Below are positions 1 through 11,209 of a stretch of 64,000 nt of DNA, piece by piece. How positions within the stretch are numbered: position 1 is the first letter of the stretch; each line of letters starts with the position of its first letter. The notes under the pieces are model-generated. The model was given only the letters and a program-made list of their open reading frames with translations. It did not search any database and was not told the origin of the DNA. The DNA is from Aphidius gifuensis (lineage: Eukaryota; Arthropoda; Insecta; Hymenoptera; Braconidae): NCBI RefSeq assembly GCF_014905175.1, contig NC_057791.1, positions 20,560,537 through 20,624,536 on the forward strand, written 5' to 3'. Both the position numbers and the translations under genes were made by a program.

Positions 1-1560
1 TCACCACCGTGTGAGACAAAAAAATGAAAAATAAAAAACCAGACACAAAAGACGAAATAATACAAAAAACCATCTCTTTGTTTCACATATTTTCTCATTG
101 AAATAAATAATATATATGCATTAAAAATAAAAAAATAAATATATAAATAGAAAACAACAATTCGTTGTTTATATTGTTGTATTTATTATTTTTTTTTTTG
201 AAATAAATTTCTCATGTTGCATCGCGTGTAATATTGCAAACTAATACCAAACCAAAAATATCGCCCACATGATATCTCACGATATTCCAGTATACAAATA
301 AAATACTAAAATTCATGCATACAGTAACATTGGTAAATACAAGCATGAATATCGTGTGTCTTTAATATTTTTTTTGCATCACCTTGTTTATCTCAATATG
401 GTATACGAATAATAGAATACTGAGAATTATCAGTGAACATCAGATTCACCGATTGGCTAATCTTTTGCAATTTTATGTGATGACTATATTCGATTGTATT
501 ATCATATATTTATTCTTCTTCAACAAGTTTAAATGAATATAAAAAATAATAATAAATAAATCATCATCATCATCATAATAATAAATATTAAAAACATGAA
601 TAAATATAAATATATTTAATGAATAACACAAAAAGTATATGGTAGTTTTTATTTTTATTATTTCAACTACACACATATCAATTTGAATTCTATAAATGGA
701 GTTAGTTTCGAGGTTGTATATCAAAGAAAAAAAATATTAAAATAAGTTGGTATTTTTATTTTTCCTTTTTTCATTTCGACAAATAACATACCCGGATGTC
801 TAGAGCTCATTGCCTCGGTTCAAAATTTTTTTAAATGACTCTCAGTTATAATGCTGGATGTAAAAAGAAAAAAAAAGTAAAAAAAAAAAATAGTTGATTG
901 AAAATTTTGCACGCAATGTATCCCGCAGGTATATCTAGATTTGTAAAAAAAAATGTTTATTTTATTATTTCATCGGATTGAATGGTGGTCATGCGTGCGT
1001 AGGTGTTCATATATTATATTCCTTATAGGTATAACTCGAACCACCCACAACTTCCCAATAAGTACCACGCAGTGATATGTCAACAACTGACTTAACCACA
1101 CCCGTCATAATTTTATAAATTTTTACAATTGAAAAAATTGAAAGAAAAAAAAAAACAATTTAATTAATTTACTGATAATTTATTTTGATTAGTAAAATTG
1201 AATTTTAAATATGTAATTTTAAATTTAGTTTAAAAAATTAAATATAAATTTTATTTTGTAATTTGATGTATTAAAAAATTGATTCAAATTATTTTTAAAA
1301 AATAATTATAACGATATAAACTTTAGCTTTAAATATTTAAGAAAGCAAAAAAAAATTATTATGTATATTAAATTGTAAAAATAATAATTTTTGTATTTTT
1401 TTTTTTAAAAGTACATCTCAACTTTCTGTGTTATGTTTTGGTCACAGGGTTAAATATATACCCTAAGTCTTTTTATTATCGTATAATATACCATGGAAAT
1501 AACAGAGTAAGATATATATTGACTCTCTTTTACGTTTTTTAAAATCATTCTATTTGTTTC
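1..1560. other. A/T-rich non-coding stretch
   Basis: No open frame with convincing codon use was found. The stretch is dominated by A and T runs. Short GC-richer patches at about 1030-1110 could be regulatory, but nothing specific is recognisable. It may be intron or upstream region of the + strand gene that follows. Confidence 0.4.
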
Positions 1561-1581
1561 TCACTTTACAAACGCCCAAAG

Positions 1582-1677
1582 AACCACACGTTTGCCTCGA
1601 GCAGACACACGACCTGATATGGAGCAATCTCAGATTTCCATCCGCCCAAGAGCTTTGGGGCCGGTTAATGTGTACTC
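1582..1677 (+). CDS. Candidate upstream coding exon of the + strand nuclear-protein gene
   Basis: This 96-base island is clearly GC-richer than its surroundings. It is preceded by a pyrimidine-rich stretch ending in cccaaag and followed by a near-perfect donor (ctc|gtgagt). In the frame that reads PHVCLEQTHDLIWSNLRF and onward it leaves one base, which joins in phase with the next exon beginning at 3470 (C|GG, then GGC ATT ATG). If real, the protein at 3478 does not start at its first Met and its true start lies upstream, possibly outside the window. A second frame is also open here (QSQISIRPRALGPVNVY), so the reading frame is not certain. No known domain was recognised. Confidence 0.4.
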
Positions 1678-3130
1678 GTGAGTACTATCGTGAACGTCGA
1701 CTGGGGTTGTGCTCCTTCGACAGGCCATATTTAGTGAAAAATATTTTTACCTTTAAGTGATTTCTTTATTTTTCCTTTTTTTTTTAATTATTAATTTTTT
1801 TATCTTTCAAATAACTTTTGTGATTGTGATAAACATTTGTTATTTTTCCTTTTTTTTTTTGTTTAACGTGAATCAAATTAAAGTGTGTTCATGTTGCCGG
1901 ATAACACATTTCCCGTAACAGGTAAAATTTAAATAAATAATAAAAAATGAATAAATTAATTTTATCAATGTTTTTAGTTTGTCAAATTTATTTTCAACAT
2001 CAGCTGATCTCTTTGACACTTGATTTTTAATATCACATTTTGTGTTGACAAATTGCATGATGATAAAATTTTTATTTTCTGAGATATTTCGAATGTAAAT
2101 TTTTTAAATTTGAATGATTTGAATTTTTATCAAATAAAAGTGTTATTAAAATGATGAAATTATTTAACATTAAAATGTTAAATATTAACTGTTATTTTTG
2201 TTTTCTAAATTTGTATCTCTGACAAGTGGTTTTACGATTAAATTCCACCGAGTCATTATATGGATTAAACATTATTCTTCTCTGTTATTAGCCACCGGTA
2301 TTTTATTATTATTTTTTTTTATTTTAAGAATGTAAATACGTGATATTGATTGTTGTTTTGTTTAATATAAAAATAACGTTAATATGTAAATGTAAAAATA
2401 CTTTTTAAAAAATCATGCAACAACAACTTTCATGTTTTTTAAAATTATATTTAGAGATGAAATAAGAAATATTAATAAAGATGATTTTTTTTTTTTTTTT
2501 TGTTTTGGTTCTTTTTGTCGAGTTACAACCAAAAAAGGAATATTAAAAATTTAATAGTAGTTGGTAATAGTAAACTACTGTTGTAATTCCAAATATGGCG
2601 TGAGAAATTTGAGAGACAGAACCGAAAATAGTGGCGCTATGCCAGATAACTATTAATAGATGAAAAATAAATTTTACACACGCGGCTCACTATATTGGGC
2701 TGGTACGGACAGTGTCATTCTTATTTGGCTTTTTCAATGAAATACAAGTTTAGTATCATCTCAATCAAACAATCAATCAATAAAAAAAAAAAAAATATGA
2801 ATTTTAAATTAATTTAACGAAAAAATACAAGAAAAATATTTGAATCACGAAAAATAATAGGAAAAAAGAATTGAATCAAACAAATGTTATTTAAAAAAAA
2901 AAAAAAAAAAATTATTACCTAAAATGAAATTACAACACTAAAACTTATATTTCAAATTTTTATTAAAAAAAAAAAAAATGAATTTTAATATTTATTGATA
3001 ATTTCCCTTTTTTTTTTTTTTTTCTTTGCGGCTTTAAAAATAAAAATAATATTAATAACAATTAGCTATTTATATGACAAGAAATTTTCCTTTTAGATGT
3101 ATATTTTTTAATTTTTTTTAAAATATGTTT

Positions 3131-3363
3131 TTAAAACGTGCAACACAAGCAATTCCCATCTGTCCAGATATATATATTTACGATCCGTGAGCCACGTATG
3201 TAGGATTCTTGGACCTCACACCGTGTTTTAAATTCCACAAGAGTCGTTTCATTTGGCCAAACGATCTTATCACCAAAAATGTCGTACTTGAAAAATTCAT
3301 TTGAGTTATTCAAGGGTGACAATTTAAATGGTGTTTGATATTTAACAATAAAATGACACTAAT
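3131..3363 (-). CDS. Possible minus-strand terminal exon, unknown protein
   Basis: An open frame of about 77 codons follows a usable minus-strand acceptor (gtctcattag, near 3364). It reads on through SPLNNSNEFFKYDIFGDK and VWPNETTLVEFKTRCEVQE to a TAA at 3131 and ends in Cys-rich NCLCCTF. The base composition is higher in GC than the flanks. There is no in-frame ATG, so it would have to be a downstream exon. Its partners would lie within or beyond the + strand gene. A chance frame, or an untranslated part of the + gene, is equally possible. No family was recognised. Confidence 0.3.
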
Positions 3364-3477
3364 GAGACACTTTGTAAAAAAAAAAATAAATATAAATTAC
3401 TTTTATTATATATATTTCAAGTGAAACAATAATTAATTATTTTTTTCTATTTATTATTTGTTTAATTAGGGGGCATT

Positions 3478-3653
3478 ATGCAGACCGAGGAAGTCGTGCC
3501 TCGTGCACAATCAACAGGTATTGTAAGCTCCCTGACAGACACTTTAAACTATCAATATCCATTGCATCTTCTTCAACATTTACAATATCAATTGCCAGAA
3601 CTCGTTCACATGGCGGTTAAACAAGAGCCACAAGATGACGATGAAAGAGCAAG
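3478..3653 (+). CDS. Exon 1 of the AT-hook protein
   Basis: The exon is preceded by a good acceptor (tttaattag at 3461-3469), so transcription begins upstream of it. It encodes residues 1-58 from the first Met, including a hydrophobic Leu/His/Gln segment and the acidic VKQEPQDDDERA. It ends with two bases of a split Arg codon. Confidence 0.75.
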
Positions 3654-6600
3654 GTGTGTTATTAATAACAGGTAATAATAATAATAGAAATAATTAATAA
3701 TAAAAAAAAATAAATAAAAATAATATAGATCACTTGTGATAATGACATTCATTTGTCATTCAATGAGGATAAATGATCATTGCTTATAACGCCTCGATAC
3801 GACTTTGCAAAACAGTATAAGACTTTATTTGTTGTCACAAACTTCATGATATAAATTATATGCGTGTATAAATGTATTTGTGATTGGCATTAATGATGAT
3901 ACCATCTTGATTTAAATCTTTCAATGATCAATACATTTATTATTCAACAAGACCAAATATATATTATGTATTTTTTTTTGTTTTTAATATTATTTCATTT
4001 GATGATATGTCTTTAAATTAAGTGAAAAATCGTAACATGAGATAACGTAGTTGAATCTGTCTTTTAATGTCAAGATTCAGTTCTAACGAGGCACTTAACA
4101 GTCAACAAGCAGAATCAAGTAGTGCATCTACTCCTACTGAAGTTGCACATCACGTGCATCATGGTCATGATGGAATGACAGTGCATCAGCAATTGCAACA
4201 ACCAACTGGTGAATCTACACTGGGACAGACGAATCAGGACAGTATCAACAGATCCAGACCAAGGTGATTATAATTGGTTGCCATTGAGCTCGATTATTTT
4301 TATTTTTATTGTATATATATTTGGGAAGTCAAAGTAAGAAGAGAGACGAATAAGAGACAGAAAAATTTAAAATAAAAAAAATGGGTTTTTTTGAAATGTC
4401 GTTGAAGTTTGTCAGACATTCGGAAATGGGGTCCACATGAATGAGAGTTCCTAAATGGGCGTCTTGAAAACAGGTTTGGCAATGAATTCGATCGATCCAC
4501 AAAAAGTAATATATATATAAGATAAAATAAAAAAAAATAAAAACTTGATGAACGAGCCACCAAAGAGTCGTTCAAATTCTAGAGGTATCTCTTTGACTTT
4601 TTTTTTTTTCTCAAATAAATTACAGTGTATATATATTTGTGTGATCAAATATTGCATCAAATGTGAATTATAAAAATTTTATAGATATAAAAAACATTCA
4701 ATTATTTCGTTTTTATTTTTATATAAATATATTTTTTGTTTTCTTGTTTTTGTAGTAGTCGTGGTCGCAGAAAGTCCAGATGGAAGTTAAAATTTCATCA
4801 TCAAGCATTACCACCAGAATATTTGGATCATTATGAAGCTGCTCTTGCTCAAGAGGCATTGAATACTTCACCAACTCAAGGATATAATCCAAATGCACCA
4901 AGTCCAGCACCAACAACATCAACATCAACATCACCCTCAACACCAAGTCCAAATGCAGATGTACAAGGTTGGCTTCAACGTATAACAGCAGTACAACAAG
5001 AAATATCTCCCACAAATTCAATTGAAAATAATAATTCATCACAATCAAATTATCGTCGATCAGTTATAACATCATCAGCAAATAATTATACAATAAATCA
5101 TCAACCATCACCAAGACCACCAATGAAATATTCTGATTTACCATACATGGGTGAAATAACACTGGACAATAGTAAACCACGTCGTGGTAGAAAACCTAAA
5201 AAAGCTGATATTTGTCATTTAATATATAAAAATTATGGCACAATATTACCAGGTACACCAGGACATGAAGAACGTGGAAAAGATATACAAGAACGTTTAG
5301 AAAATAATCGTGAACAATCACCACAAATTAATTTTCAACGTTCAGATATACAAAATCGAATAAGTAGTCTTTTAGAAAAAAGATTAACTCAAGAATCAAA
5401 AAAAGGTAATATTATACTTGATGAAAATAAAGAACAAAATGAACCACTTAATTTATGTATTAAAGATCTTAATCAATTAAAAATTCGTTTATTACGTAAA
5501 CATGGAAATATTTATGAATCTGGACATGTTAAAAGTGAATCATCGAGTGATAATGAAGACATTGAGTGTGTAGATGTTAAAAATACAAAAAAAATAAATT
5601 TAATTAATTCAAATAAATTACCTGAATGCATCAATAATAATAATATTGCTATTAATAACAACAACAATATTACAAATATTAATAATAATAATACAAAAAA
5701 TATAAATCAAAATGATAAAAATGGACAAAATTCAAATGGATTAGTTTATTGGCCAAATGGAGGTGTATTTATTCATCCAATGGCCCTGCAATCACAATTA
5801 ATGTATTATCAAAAAATGTCAAAAGATGATAATAAAAATCAAGCATCACCAGTTGATACAACAACATCAACAAAAGAATCGAAAATAATACCAAAAACAG
5901 TGTATTCATCAATGGTTGATTCTAAAAGTCCAATAGCAAGTCCAAGTCCAGTATCAGTAACAGTAACACCACCATCAATATCACCACGTCCAAAACGTAT
6001 TGCACAAACAAATCAATCAACAAATCAATCAACAACAACAACAACAGCACAACCAACAAAACGTAAAAGATCAGCAATATTTATACCACCAATGCCAACT
6101 GAAAATAATAATAATCCAGCAACAGAAGTTAGTATATGTAAATTTAAATTTACAGGTGGTGCTAAACCAAGTTTACAAGAAAAAAAAAGTTTATCTGTTG
6201 ATTCTGGTGGTAATTTTCGTTATTACAGTGGTACTGGTGATAAATCAATGCGTGGTTATGAATTTTTTCCACGTGAAACATTACAACAACCAGCTGGACA
6301 AGCAACATCATCAGCTGGTGCATTTTTAAGTGCTGCTGGTGAAAGAATACCACCACCACAATTATCATCATCATCATTATCATCATCATCATCATCTTGT
6401 CAACGTGTTATTGTCGCTGATGATGGTAGAAGAAAAAGAAAAACACGTAAATCATTACAACGTGAAAAACTTGAACAAACATTTAAAGAAAAAGGTTTTT
6501 TAATACAAACACAACAATTAGAATCAGCTGAAGGTGCAACATATTGTAAATTTCGTCAATTAAGAAAATTTACAAGATATTTATTTAGAAGTTGGAAAGA

Positions 6601-6763
6601 TTATTTACCAGGTAATGTTGGTGATTTAAATCATAATCCTGATGATGAACAAACAATTATTGCTGAAGTTGATGGTGAACAATCACCATCACCAATATCA
6701 AATTCAGATCTTGTTGTTATGTCAAATGTCATTGATGAAAATCAAACATTACCAATTGCATGA
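3478..6763 (+). CDS. Unnamed AT-hook nuclear protein, three exons, about 790 aa
   Basis: Exons 3478-3653, 4075-4263 and 4756-6763 join in one frame: AG|A at the first junction, AG|T at the second, all with GT-AG ends. Exon 1 ends at the strong AAG|gtgtgt rather than at the later caggtaa, because only that keeps the frame. The product is low-complexity and looks nuclear. It has VKQEPQDDD near residue 50 (sumoylation-like), a basic RGRRKSRWKLKF patch near 125, an AT-hook RRGRKPKK near 264-271, PLNLCIK near 352 (CtBP-binding type), Asn runs near 415-440, and Ser/Pro-rich linkers. Two blocks look conserved: near 583-635 (contains FRYYSGTGDKSMRGYEFFP) and near 680-741 (basic, contains CKFRQLRKFTRYLFRSWKDY). 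No zinc finger, BTB, homeobox or Psq helix is visible, so a transcriptional cofactor role is inference. The stop is TGA at 6761-6763. The Met at 3478 may be internal if the 1582-1677 exon is used. Confidence 0.8.
4075..4263 (+). CDS. Exon 2 of the AT-hook protein
   Basis: It starts after aatgtcaag and encodes a Ser/Gln/His-rich segment (FSSNEALNSQQAESSSAS and onward) ending in NRSRP. The donor is AAG|gtgatt. Both splice phases match the flanking exons. Confidence 0.78.
4756..6763 (+). CDS. Large terminal exon 3 of the AT-hook protein
   Basis: The 2,008-base exon follows a pyrimidine tract ending in tgtag. A second acceptor three bases further (4758) would remove one Ser, a NAGNAG-type choice. 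It carries the AT-hook, PLNL motif, Asn runs and both conserved-looking C-terminal blocks. Confidence 0.85.
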
Positions 6764-6952
6764 ATAATTTATCATTTAAAAAATTCACCTAAACAAACAA
6801 CTGATACCTCTTATTGACAATAATAATATTATTTTATTTTTTTTTAAATTCTTTTATTTATTTTCAATAATGTCCATGATGTTGGAAAAATAATGTGCAT
6901 TTAATTGTGTCTGAACAAAGTACAAGTTCTGGGTTTTCTTAAAAGTGTCGTT

Positions 6953-6966
6953 AATAAATAAATAAA
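6953..6966 (+). promoter_or_regulatory. Polyadenylation signals of the AT-hook gene
   Basis: Overlapping AATAAA hexamers lie about 190 bases after the stop codon and are the first good signals on this strand. In such A/T-rich DNA chance hexamers are common. Confidence 0.4.
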
Positions 6967-8820
6967 TGAAAATATATATATATATATAAATATAGATGGA
7001 CATGGTTGTTATCTTAGACTTGAAGATTTTTTTTTTTTTAAATAAAAAAATATATATGTGAGATTGTGCAAATGAAAAATCGTGTCGCGTATATAGATTG
7101 TTGAATTGTACGGTATTTCTTCGGCAACATGCCATGTGAAAGGCACCGACTACGTGTAAAGAAGCCGTTTTACGCCAGACAAAATAACTTAATATTCAAT
7201 TGTACAGCTATTGAAAGATTAAGTATTTTGATTGAGTCACTATTCATTCAGTGAATTATACATCTTGTTAAATGTTGTTTGTGTCAGGCATGCATTATAA
7301 ATGCCAATTGGTTAATGTGTTGGATATAAAATTTAAGAAAGTGTGCCTTATTACTATATAAACTTTTTATCTATTTTTTATTTTCATTATAAATATTATA
7401 TTCTGCTCATTATTGGTGCAACACGATATGTGAAGAATAAGTGCAAATTATTATCGGGTTATTTCATTTTTTTTTTTTCAATTTATCAAACCCGATGCCA
7501 AAGACAGTGGAGACTGTACATATTTATTGAATTAATTATTTTTTTTTTTATCTACTGCTCGTTAACCAAAGAACGATTGATCATGTGAGCATTTTAGTGT
7601 CATATTTTAAATGATAATTTGAAGAAACAAAAAAACAATCATTACTGTTATAAATTATTATGAGCTTGTAATTTTTAAATATTTAAAATGATTTTTTAAA
7701 TTTGTATATTTAAAAAAAATAATTAATAATTAGTTAATTAACAAATATCTAGTCTTATTTATAAATTAATTAATTGAATAATTTAATTTCTTAGTAGGTT
7801 GTTATTTAAATTATTTAAAATAACAATATACATATGTGAGATAAAGTAAAACTGCGATGAACTATTTTTTTTTAGTTATAAATATGAAATTATATTTTGT
7901 AAATAATAATAGTTTAATTATTGATAGTTTGAAAAAATAAAAAAAATATTGTGATCATGATATTGTTCACTTTTGAGCCATGTGTATAATAATTTTTAAT
8001 AATTATTTAATTTAATAAAGAAGCGATGTTTATTATTGAAACCGTCCTTCACTGATATTCTATTTTATTTTTACTATTATTTTTTTTGCTACTAAATAGA
8101 TTATTTTACTGTTCAATTTGTATGCTCACTGTAAAATGATCATTCTTCATATCATAAATAAATTTTGTTAATTTAAAAGACAAAAAAAGAAAATTAATTT
8201 GGTTTTTTAAATTTATTTCAATGTTAATTATCTTAAAATTTATGATCAATTAAAATATAAAATTACTAATTATTATTGAGGTTTTAAATTTATATTTTTA
8301 ATGAAATTTCTGTGTTGCTGGGTCTGTGAAATAATTTCACGTTCAAGCACGAATTTATATTTCCATTCATTCATACGCCCATTCACTCATCCCGGCTCAC
8401 CTTGAAGGATTTTTTACTTTTTTTTTTACCAAGAGATATATATTTTTTTAAAATATAATACTTGAAATACAAGCCTAACAAATTGTACGTGAAATTGAAA
8501 ATTTTTTTTCATCATTATAATCAGGTAAAATAAAGTTTTTAAATAAAAAAATAAATCAAGTTAATATATGATATAGTATTATTTTTAAAGACAGAAAATA
8601 ATTGCGAATAAGCAATTGCGTAGGATTCATTTATTCTGTTGAAAATAATAATAATTTGCCATTGACTGCAGCAAGTGTTAGTCTTTCACTTCTCATTTTA
8701 ACTTTTTTTATTTTATTTATATATATTTTTTTTTTATAATATTGTTTTTTTATTTTTATTATTTCATCCATCCGTTGATGGTTTTTTTTTTCACTGTAAT
8801 TTTTTTATTTTTATTTTGTT
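6967..8820. other. A/T-rich intergenic stretch
   Basis: This contains homopolymer and (TA)n tracts. The short frames in it are composed of Ile, Phe, Tyr, Asn and Lys codons typical of A/T-rich noise. Nothing else is supportable. Confidence 0.5.
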
Positions 8821-8847
8821 CACTAACTCGTTGAAGATGCACTCACA

Positions 8848-8964
8848 ATGACTTCAAGTTTCCTAATACGGACTTTGGGTGAGTCCCAACTTGGAATCGA
8901 AAAAACAGGAATTTTGGGTTCAACCAGTCATACATTTACAAGTGCCCGGACGTGCATTTGTTAG
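8848..8964 (+). CDS. Small ORF or first-exon candidate, 38 aa
   Basis: A GC-richer patch holds an ATG frame beginning MTSSFLIRTLG and ending TSARTCIC before TAG. A strong donor (TTTGG|gtgagt) lies ten codons in, so this could instead be a short first coding exon. No partner exon was identified with confidence. The next + strand gene begins 400 bases downstream with its own signal peptide. Confidence 0.2.
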   Translation: MTSSFLIRTLGESQLGIEKTGILGSTSHTFTSARTCIC

Positions 8965-9369
8965 GCATACAAGATGCACAATATTAAATTCATAAAAAAA
9001 AAATATAAAAAATAAATAAAACAGAACTATATATATCGTGTTTAGTTCAACAAAGTGATCTGATTTCATGTTCGTTAAATTTAAAAAATTTACAAAAATT
9101 GGGCAAACAGTGTAAACAGATGAATTTAAAAATAAAAAATCAATGTCAATATTTACAATTAATAAATGACGGTGAAAAATTAATTAATATTTAATTTATT
9201 TAAAATACCATCTGGCTATGCAAATGACATCGTAAATTGATATTTGAATCAACTAAATGTCAGAAAAAAAAATAATTTTATAAACGCCTCATTGTGGTCG
9301 TTGGTAATTTTCAAAAATAGCCAGTAAAATAATATAAATAATAGTTAAAAAATAAAATATGATTTAACA

Positions 9370-9725
9370 ATGAATATTTTAATTATTTTATTAATTTATT
9401 TCGTAATATGTTCAAGTCAAAATTTATCATTGACAACTGAGAGATCAACGACACACGTTAGTAAAAAAAAAAAACATTTCCAATCATTATTAATAATTTT
9501 TTTTTTGATATAATTATTTGTTTTTTACAGAAGACTATTGCTAAACCACGAAAAACCTCTTCACAACAAAATATCGATTTGATTTGCAATAGAACAACAA
9601 CAACTAAAAGACCAGAAACTAAAAAACCAACAGTTACCACGAGAGTAAAATTAAATACCAAAAATAAATTAAAAAAACAAGAAGAAGAAGAACCACGGGG
9701 CTTTATAGCATCACGTGGAAAATAG
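9370..9725 (+). CDS. Small secreted Thr/Lys-rich peptide precursor, 93 aa, two exons
   Basis: Exon 9370-9456 begins MNILIILLIYFVICSSQ, a typical signal peptide with likely cleavage after Ser15-Ser16. It ends at CAC|gttagt. Exon 9531-9725 starts after a clean acceptor (ttgttttttacag) in the same phase and ends at TAG. The mature part is rich in Thr, Lys and Asn, has one Cys and one N-glycosylation sequon (NRT), then a Lys/Glu-rich stretch and the terminus EEEEPRGFIASRGK. A final Gly-Lys is the classical signal for trimming and C-terminal amidation, so a secreted or neuropeptide-like role is possible. FxxxR-amide resembles tachykinin- or natalisin-type ends, but there is only one copy and no clear dibasic site next to it. 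A possible AATAAA follows the stop by about 20 bases. A cuticle or mucin-like peptide is an alternative. Confidence 0.6.
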
Positions 9726-9769
9726 TGTCATGATAGCGAATTAAATAAAAAGGTGTTTGTTGGTTTATC

Positions 9770-10985
9770 TGCCAGATAAATATAATCCATATACAGGTTT
9801 GTCTGTTTAAAAAAAAAAATATATATATACTTTTTATAACCAATTGATATCTTGTAACAGAATCTGTCTGGTGTTCAATAGTTTCTCTGATCTTGTTGGA
9901 TACTTTTTAATTTATCCACTTTACCAAGATATATCTTGAAATATTATAAAACTACTTAACATATATATCCATTTGTTAAGTCACTTTTATTATGCCTGGA
10001 TCAACTGGAATCATCATCATATGATTGTTATCATTTTATGATTAATATGATCCATGAATATTCAAATGTGTATTTTATATTAATATTTTTATGACTCATT
10101 GAAGAAGAATTAAAATTACTATTCAAACAGCTGAAAATTGAGTTACTTATTTATTGATTTGTACAATATTATTATGCAATTCAAGTTGATCGTACATTCC
10201 TTCTCGTTCGTTAGTTTGATTCAATGCGTGAGGGCAGTCTACTTGAGCCTCTCTCCTCTCTTTATTTTTATTATTATTATTTTATTTTTTTTTATTTAGT
10301 GCATGAATGAACTGCTCGTGTATACATGTTGCAGACAGAGCCTTGTTGTTTTTATTATTATTTTTATATTTATTTATTTTTGCCACGAGTCATTTTTGTT
10401 CATCTTGTTTTATCTTACATATTTAACTTTTTCATGTACTGCACATACCAGTTTATTTGCTTATTTATTTTTCATTTTATAAATTTATTTTAATTTTTTA
10501 AAAATTATATACTCTCATCTTCAGCAGCCATGATTCAAGTATATATATTTTTGTCTTTAAAAGATAAATGAAATTGGTAAAATGCAGATGGAATACGTGA
10601 TTATTTCTAGGCAATATAAACGACTTATTTTCTTTAAAATAAGTAAAATGAGTATAGAATAAAAATAATAAAAAAATAAAAAAAAGAGACGCCACCGGAA
10701 ATCATCATTCGTGTCGCGAGTTAAAAATTTAATTCAGCATAAAACCGGAATTTAGTCGTCTCAATTTATTTTATTTTATATTATCGACTTTTATTTCTCT
10801 CATTGATTCAATTCTTTTGCCAATATATACAAGGGACATAAGACCGAGAACAGCAAGTGCGTGCTGACTGACAATATTATTTTTATTTTATTTTTATAAA
10901 TTTTATTTTTTTATTTTTTATATTTATACTGGTCTTGTATTTTATTTTTATTGAAATAAAATTTGTTCAATTAAATTATGTATAT
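9770..10985. other. A/T-rich stretch with a GC-richer patch
   Basis: Mostly non-coding in appearance. The patch at about 10195-10260 (cgttcgttagtttgattc and following CT-rich DNA) could be promoter sequence. No gene is supported. Confidence 0.35.
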
Positions 10986-10990
10986 TTTAA

Positions 10991-11209
10991 ATTATTCAAT
11001 ATCAAGTATCGTTTAGAAAAAAATTCACTTGGTATTGTTACATCTGGCAACATATTTTGGTAACATTAAATTCATTCTTACCTTTTTTTTTTGGTGTATT
11101 CTTATTCGTGTTATTTCATCGTGAGCGTATCCCAGCTGGTCAATTTCTTGTCACACAAAATCCAACAGCTGCTGATATTGAAACTAAAAAAAAATTCGAT
11201 TTGTATTAG
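10991..11209 (+). CDS. Possible terminal exon or broken ORF, unknown
   Basis: A 73-codon open frame without an ATG ends at TAG 11207-11209. Its middle is hydrophobic (SFLPFFFGVFLFVLFH), like one membrane helix. Its end, ERIPAGQFLVTQNPTAADIE then KKKFDLY, has protein-like composition and GC-richer codons. Polypyrimidine stretches and ag dinucleotides inside could serve as an acceptor for a last exon. A second frame after cccag is also open, so the frame is uncertain. No homologue was recognised and no upstream exon was found. Confidence 0.25.
   Translation: MIQYQVSFRKKFTWYCYIWQHILVTLNSFLPFFFGVFLFVLFHRERIPAGQFLVTQNPTAADIETKKKFDLY

Noticed and set aside
6000..6395. Overlapping + and - frames rich in Gln, His and Met
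   Set aside because: Shadows of the terminal exon of the AT-hook gene, caused by its CAA/TCA repeats.
4756..6763. Assignment of the AT-hook protein to E93/Mblk-1, lola or pipsqueak
   Set aside because: Considered because of CtBP-type motif and nuclear composition, but no Psq helix, BTB or zinc finger is encoded, so the name was not used.
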